DNA of 64,000 nucleotides from NCBI RefSeq assembly GCF_051014685.1, contig NC_135058.1:16618811-16682810 (forward strand). The letters run 5' to 3'. A program made the translations under genes and the position numbers. The stretch is from Ptiloglossa arizonensis (lineage: Eukaryota; Arthropoda; Insecta; Hymenoptera; Colletidae). Positions 60,131 to 64,000 of this stretch are shown here, in pieces. The notes under the pieces are model-generated. The model saw only the letters and a program-made list of their open reading frames with translations, ran no database searches and was not told the origin of the DNA. Position 1 is the first letter of the stretch, and each line of letters opens with the position of its first letter.

Positions 60131-61468
60131 TTCCAACAATAAAGTAATTAATCCAAAAAAATTAAACTATATTATAATCACGTTCATTACAGTATAACCG
60201 AATGCACGGATATTGTCCAATCAAACGAAAAAAGTAAATAGAATTAATACATAAAGTTTTTCTATTAAAAACGATGATTTCATTTTTAACGCATTAACAA
60301 AGAGTTAAGAAATAAAATCAAAAATATCTTATTAATAATGTATTATCAAGAATAAACATAAATATTCGTTTATTAAATATTTTTAATTGTAAAGGGCCGT
60401 AGAAAACAGCAAAGAAAACTACGATGAAACTCTCAAAAATATCTTTCTGACATTTTAAAAATATATTAAGGATTAAATGTATTATTTTTATTGCAAATAT
60501 ACGATAATGTATACGTTTATTTGTATATGCACATACATGTATTTAATTATACATGTAAAAATATTTGAAATTTATAAGAATAAGAATATTATCCGTTCAC
60601 TGAGAATACAAAATTATATAAACGGATGATTATGTGTACGTGTTTGTTTATAAGCACTCTATCTTTACATTGAATGGATCACAGAATATATAACAGAATC
60701 AATGTGATACTACAAATGATAAATTTACGAGAAGTATCTCAATAAGCCATAAATTAAAATTCAGCATTTACCGTTAAATATATGTACGATGTAAAAAAGA
60801 AATAAACGATAAAGTGGTTTCGTAAAGGTACGTTCACATTGCTAGAAGCTGCGTTGTAAGCACTGCAATATTTTGGTATTCGCTTTAATACAAGTGGCAC
60901 AGAGTACACTTTAAGCACTTGAATAAAAAGAAATTGCATTCGATCGTATGCACACAATGTCTTTTATCGGTTACCGAAAGAATCGTGATTTGATTTTGAC
61001 ATCTCGCTAAACGTGAATTGAGAAATTGTATTAGATGTTCACAAAACCATGATTAATCTCAATGAATTTCATTGATCGCACTACGCTTACAATTGTAATA
61101 CAGTTACTAACTTGATTATAATCGCAATGTTGGAACTATCCAATAAGGAAATTTATCTGCTATATAAATACATGTCCATAATTTATCTTCGTTATATTTT
61201 ACAATTTAATACAAATGTGTATATAACATAGGATGATATTCATAATTGTATAATATATGTATAATAGTGATAGAACAAACCCATTTATAAGTAATACAAG
61301 GAAACAAGATATGATTCCGTGTCCTCATCAAAACGAGCAATTTTACACTTGCACCTTCTTGAAAACGAACACCCGGACATAGAAACACGGGTTAACTTTC
61401 TTCCGAACATGGATAAACCAGCACGTAAAACTTCCTTTCGTATTATTCTCAACAGTAAACAGGAAATC
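60131..61468. other. AT-rich intergenic stretch
   Basis: Contains the ZNF593 promoter at its left end and probably the 3'UTR of the small minus-strand gene on the right. The open frames (60754-60957, 61206-61388) look like chance. No repeat or RNA gene was recognised. Confidence 0.5.
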
Positions 61469-61606
61469 TCAATCCGAGGACTGAGCTAAACCGCTTTGTG
61501 CGTATTGCCCCATTGAAACTTGGGGACTTGTGCCTTTCCAAAGCATATGAGCTCGTTTTGCGACAAACATTGCTACCAGTGTAAACGTACCCAAAAGCAG
61601 AGGCAT
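61469..61606 (-). CDS. Possible 45-residue single-pass membrane protein
   Basis: From the ATG at 61606 the product begins MPLLLGTFTLVAMFVAKRAH, a hydrophobic N-terminal helix followed by basic residues, and ends in a polar QYAQSGLAQSSD-type tail. This layout is typical of micro-proteins of the mitochondrial inner membrane or ER, but I do not recognise the family. The frame stays open upstream to 61876 through GC-rich sequence that reads like 5'UTR. The start context is weak. It sits beside a CpG-rich divergent promoter, which supports transcription. It could be chance. Confidence 0.4.
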   Translation of the reverse strand: MPLLLGTFTLVAMFVAKRAHMLWKGTSPQVSMGQYAQSGLAQSSD

Positions 61607-61609
61607 GCG

Positions 61610-62797
61610 CAGTGGATGGAAACGTTTTCCTCCGAAATCCGTATAACGCGTAGGCAGCGCCGACAGATGTCGGTACGGTGTTCCAGAGTAGGTCGCGCCT
61701 CTATCGGCGAAGCGTACGATCAATTCAAACAAACGGTGCGCCACTGGCGAGGGGGGTCCACAACCATTTCGAAAGTAAAAATACTGCGCGACCCGGGATT
61801 TTGTTTGTACGGTTCGGCGAGGGTAAAAAAGCCGAGGGCCAGGCCGTGGTGTAGTCGGGGCAACGCGGTGTCGCACGTAAAATGACGTAGAGTGTGCGTG
61901 TAGGGTGTGCCGCGCGCGGTACGAGGTTGTGTGCAGCGGAAACGGTGTCGCGGTGTGTAGGGTCGGCGCTGCTCGTAGCTATCGTAGCGTACACGGGAAA
62001 TTGGCCGTGGCTTCGCCAATGGATGCCAGGCAGGAGGAGACGCCATTTTGATATACGGGCGCACGTCAAGCGTTCGCTCTAAGGGAAACGCGCTCTCGAG
62101 AAGTCGGTCTGCAGCCGCGTCCGGTCCGCGCGGTCGAATTCGTTGGTACGGTCCGGTTCACGGGTATCGTTGGTAATACGTGTGCGTGGCGCAACGTATC
62201 CCGAGCGAGCGTTTCGTTGACAAGTGACAGGTGAATCGATCGCGGGCCCGCGAGGAAAGTCGCGTTGCGGCCCCCGTGTGCCCGTAACGCGGTTCGCTCT
62301 CTCGCGGTCGATCGGTAGTGACTACTGTGTGTGGAACCTACTACGTGTACACGAAGGAGGATTCGGATTTTTCCCCACGCGTGGCGAGTTCCCAGTGCCG
62401 AGGGACACGCACGGTAGTAGCTCGTGTATATTGGTGCGCCGATCCTCCCGGGGTGGCGGTGTGTGTACGGCAGCCAGACAGGGAAAAGCAAGCCGCCGTC
62501 TCGTTTCGCGCGCGCGACAGAGAGGCCACCGGCCGACACTTCGGGCCAGGACAAGACGACCCGATGTCGGGAGCGGGTCACGACCCCGTGTCGACCCGTG
62601 GTCGTCCTCGTCCTCGTCCTCTGCTATCCACCTCCTCATCCTTCTTTATCGTGGCACCAGGACGCTCCTGGCGTAAATGTGTTCTCATGAGCGCCCATGT
62701 GCTGCTGCGCCTATTTTTCTGCCTGCTGCCCCTACGTGCCCTGTAAACCCAGAGCACACCCCGATTAGCACGCCCACGCACTCTATCGCTCGCGAAT
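61610..62797. promoter_or_regulatory. CpG-rich divergent promoter and ARID2/Bap170 5'UTR
   Basis: Sequence composition changes abruptly from AT-rich to GC- and CpG-rich over about 1.2 kb between the minus-strand small gene and the plus-strand ARID exon. Frames here are open because of composition (Arg/Pro-rich on every strand) and are not taken as genes. Several upstream ATGs precede the ARID start, for example at 62564. This fits a bidirectional housekeeping promoter, but no core element was proven. Confidence 0.45.
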
Positions 62798-62889
62798 ATG
62801 GCCAAGATCCTCAACAAGGACCCCGTCACCTACGAGAGGGAGAGGGAAAACTTCCTGAAGGACCTCCGTCACTTTCATGAGACCAGAGG
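62798..62889 (+). CDS. Bap170: ARID2/Bap170 homologue, first coding exon (partial gene)
   Basis: Encodes MAKILNKDPVTYERERENFL then KDLRHFHETR and a split Gly codon; donor AGAGG|GTAAGA, phase 2. This is helix 1 of an ARID DNA-binding domain placed at the extreme N-terminus, as in ARID2/Bap170, the signature subunit of the PBAP (PBAF) SWI/SNF remodeller in the nucleus. Other ARID families have long N-terminal extensions before this helix. The next exon should begin with the TPF(K/R) segment and lies beyond the window. The upstream context, a GC-rich leader after an abrupt composition change, fits a promoter-proximal exon. Confidence 0.82.
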
Positions 62890-64000
62890 GTAAGACGATT
62901 TCGCTGTTCGCTTCCAATCTCCGACGATCGTGTTCCATTATATTCGGTTCTGTCTTACTTTTCGCGAGAATAATTTATTCAATTCTGCCTGGATTCGGCT
63001 TCCTCTCTATCAAACAGTTTTTCAACATTCTGTCGGTTCGAATGGATTCCCGTCGATTGCGTTCTCGGTGTATGGTTTGAAAGTAAATCGGATTGGCGTT
63101 CCTGCCTAGAGTGTGGACAGAGTTGAGGTTATGTACGTTTTGGTTTAAAGTTTTCCAGAGACTCTCGCCTTTGTGCTACGAGCGATTTGTTTACGCGTGT
63201 TCAGTATTCTCTTTGTCGACGCCGCCGATCGGACGCGTATCTTATTGCAATTGAGGTTATACGTTGAACCGAATGTAACGATATTACGATAACATACTGA
63301 TTTTTTCCCTCTGTTTGACGATTTGTGCGTTTTCGAACTGTTACGTTCTTCACAAGTTCCATGCTCTCTCTTTCTATTTCTCTCTGTCTCACCTGGATAA
63401 GTAATTAGATTTTGATGCACAGTTTAAAATCGTTCAAACGATCGAATAAACGAAGATCATTTCACGTGAAGACGCTGCCCTTTATTACGTCATTGTGTTC
63501 GCGTGTTTTACACGATTCGGAAACGGAAACAAAGCGTCCTCGATTATACCGAGCGATCTTAACCTCAGTGAGAATCCGTCGTGCAACCGAAGTAGTAAAT
63601 TCGTTTCGAACTTTAAAAAACACAGTTGTTTAATATCAATTGTTAACACATTCTACTCTGTTCTTGTTTATAAATTCTTGCAAGGTTATTAAATATTTAA
63701 TACACACTGTTTGTAGTATGAACAATTCTTTCACGGTATTTTTCAAAATTTATCGAATCCAAAATTGCACGGTATAATATCTTAAAATAATAAAGATATA
63801 GGCTCATCGTGTCTAATTAATATTATAAATTAATGTAAATTAACATATAGTTTTGTTGTGCATGCCTTAAGATTATCTCTGCTACTTAATGTTATCAATG
63901 TTACTGTTTATATATTATATATTGCTTTTTTTTAATTAAAAAGAATTTATGTTTATCTTGTACAAAATTTTTAACATAATCTTTAGATTTTCTATTCTCA
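62890..64000 (+). other. First intron of the ARID2/Bap170 homologue
   Basis: The sequence becomes AT-rich again after the donor. No further ARID exon was seen to the right edge. Local frames are short and unconvincing. Confidence 0.55.

Noticed and set aside
61720..62740. Many overlapping open frames of 60-170 codons on both strands
   Set aside because: All reflect GC-rich composition (Arg/Pro/Thr-rich) in a promoter/5'UTR-like stretch; none resembles a known protein.
1..64000. tRNA genes, CRISPR arrays, bacterial operons or viral genes
   Set aside because: I looked for tRNA T-loop words, regular spaced repeats and phage/viral proteins and saw none; the window is ordinary insect nuclear DNA.

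Overview
This is eukaryotic nuclear DNA. It is AT-rich, its genes are split by GT-AG introns, and simple repeats and old transposon debris are common. It is almost certainly an insect. The clearest marker is a single-exon SLIMP gene, an insect seryl-tRNA synthetase-like mitochondrial protein that has lost its catalytic residues. Frequent CpG and TCGA/CGATCG-type words in introns suggest Hymenoptera, but that is an inference and no species is claimed.

Layout. (1) 1-14746: one exon of a rhodopsin-class neuropeptide GPCR on the minus strand (2853-3728; TM1-TM5, with the remainder off the left edge). The rest of this stretch is non-coding as far as I can see. (2) 14747-56400, plus strand: 37 exons of an axonemal dynein heavy chain of the DNAH1 type. 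I placed every splice junction by reading frame and family alignment. The exons total 7125 nt (2374 codons plus stop), start in phase 0, and run from just after the AAA2 P-loop to the natural C-terminus. The tail, AAA1 and the AAA2 Walker A are not in the window. Exon 1 is therefore preceded by an intron of more than 14.7 kb, or the model is broken there. The introns hold a 5S rRNA-like sequence, a family of about 200-bp inverted-repeat (MITE-like) elements, several minisatellites and other repeats. (3) 56770-60130, minus strand: UQCRQ (complex III subunit 8, 2 exons, 83 aa), SLIMP (483 aa, 1 exon) and a ZNF593 homologue (3 exons), closely spaced on the same strand. (4) 61469-61606, minus strand: a possible 45-aa single-pass membrane protein. 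(5) 62798-62889, plus strand: the first coding exon of an ARID2/Bap170 homologue (PBAP chromatin remodeller), leaving the window on the right. A GC/CpG-rich stretch at about 61.6-62.8 kb lies between genes 4 and 5 and looks like a shared, divergent promoter.

How the genes relate. DNAH1 is a motile-cilium/sperm inner-arm motor. UQCRQ and SLIMP both act in mitochondria. ZNF593 is a ribosome-biogenesis/nuclear zinc-finger protein. Bap170 is chromatin machinery. Apart from the compact UQCRQ-SLIMP-ZNF593 block, nothing suggests a shared pathway. The items most worth checking are the antisense GPCR apparently inside a giant dynein intron, the GC-AG intron with an in-frame alternative donor, the MITE family, the intronic 5S-like gene and the 86-nt gap between ZNF593 and SLIMP.
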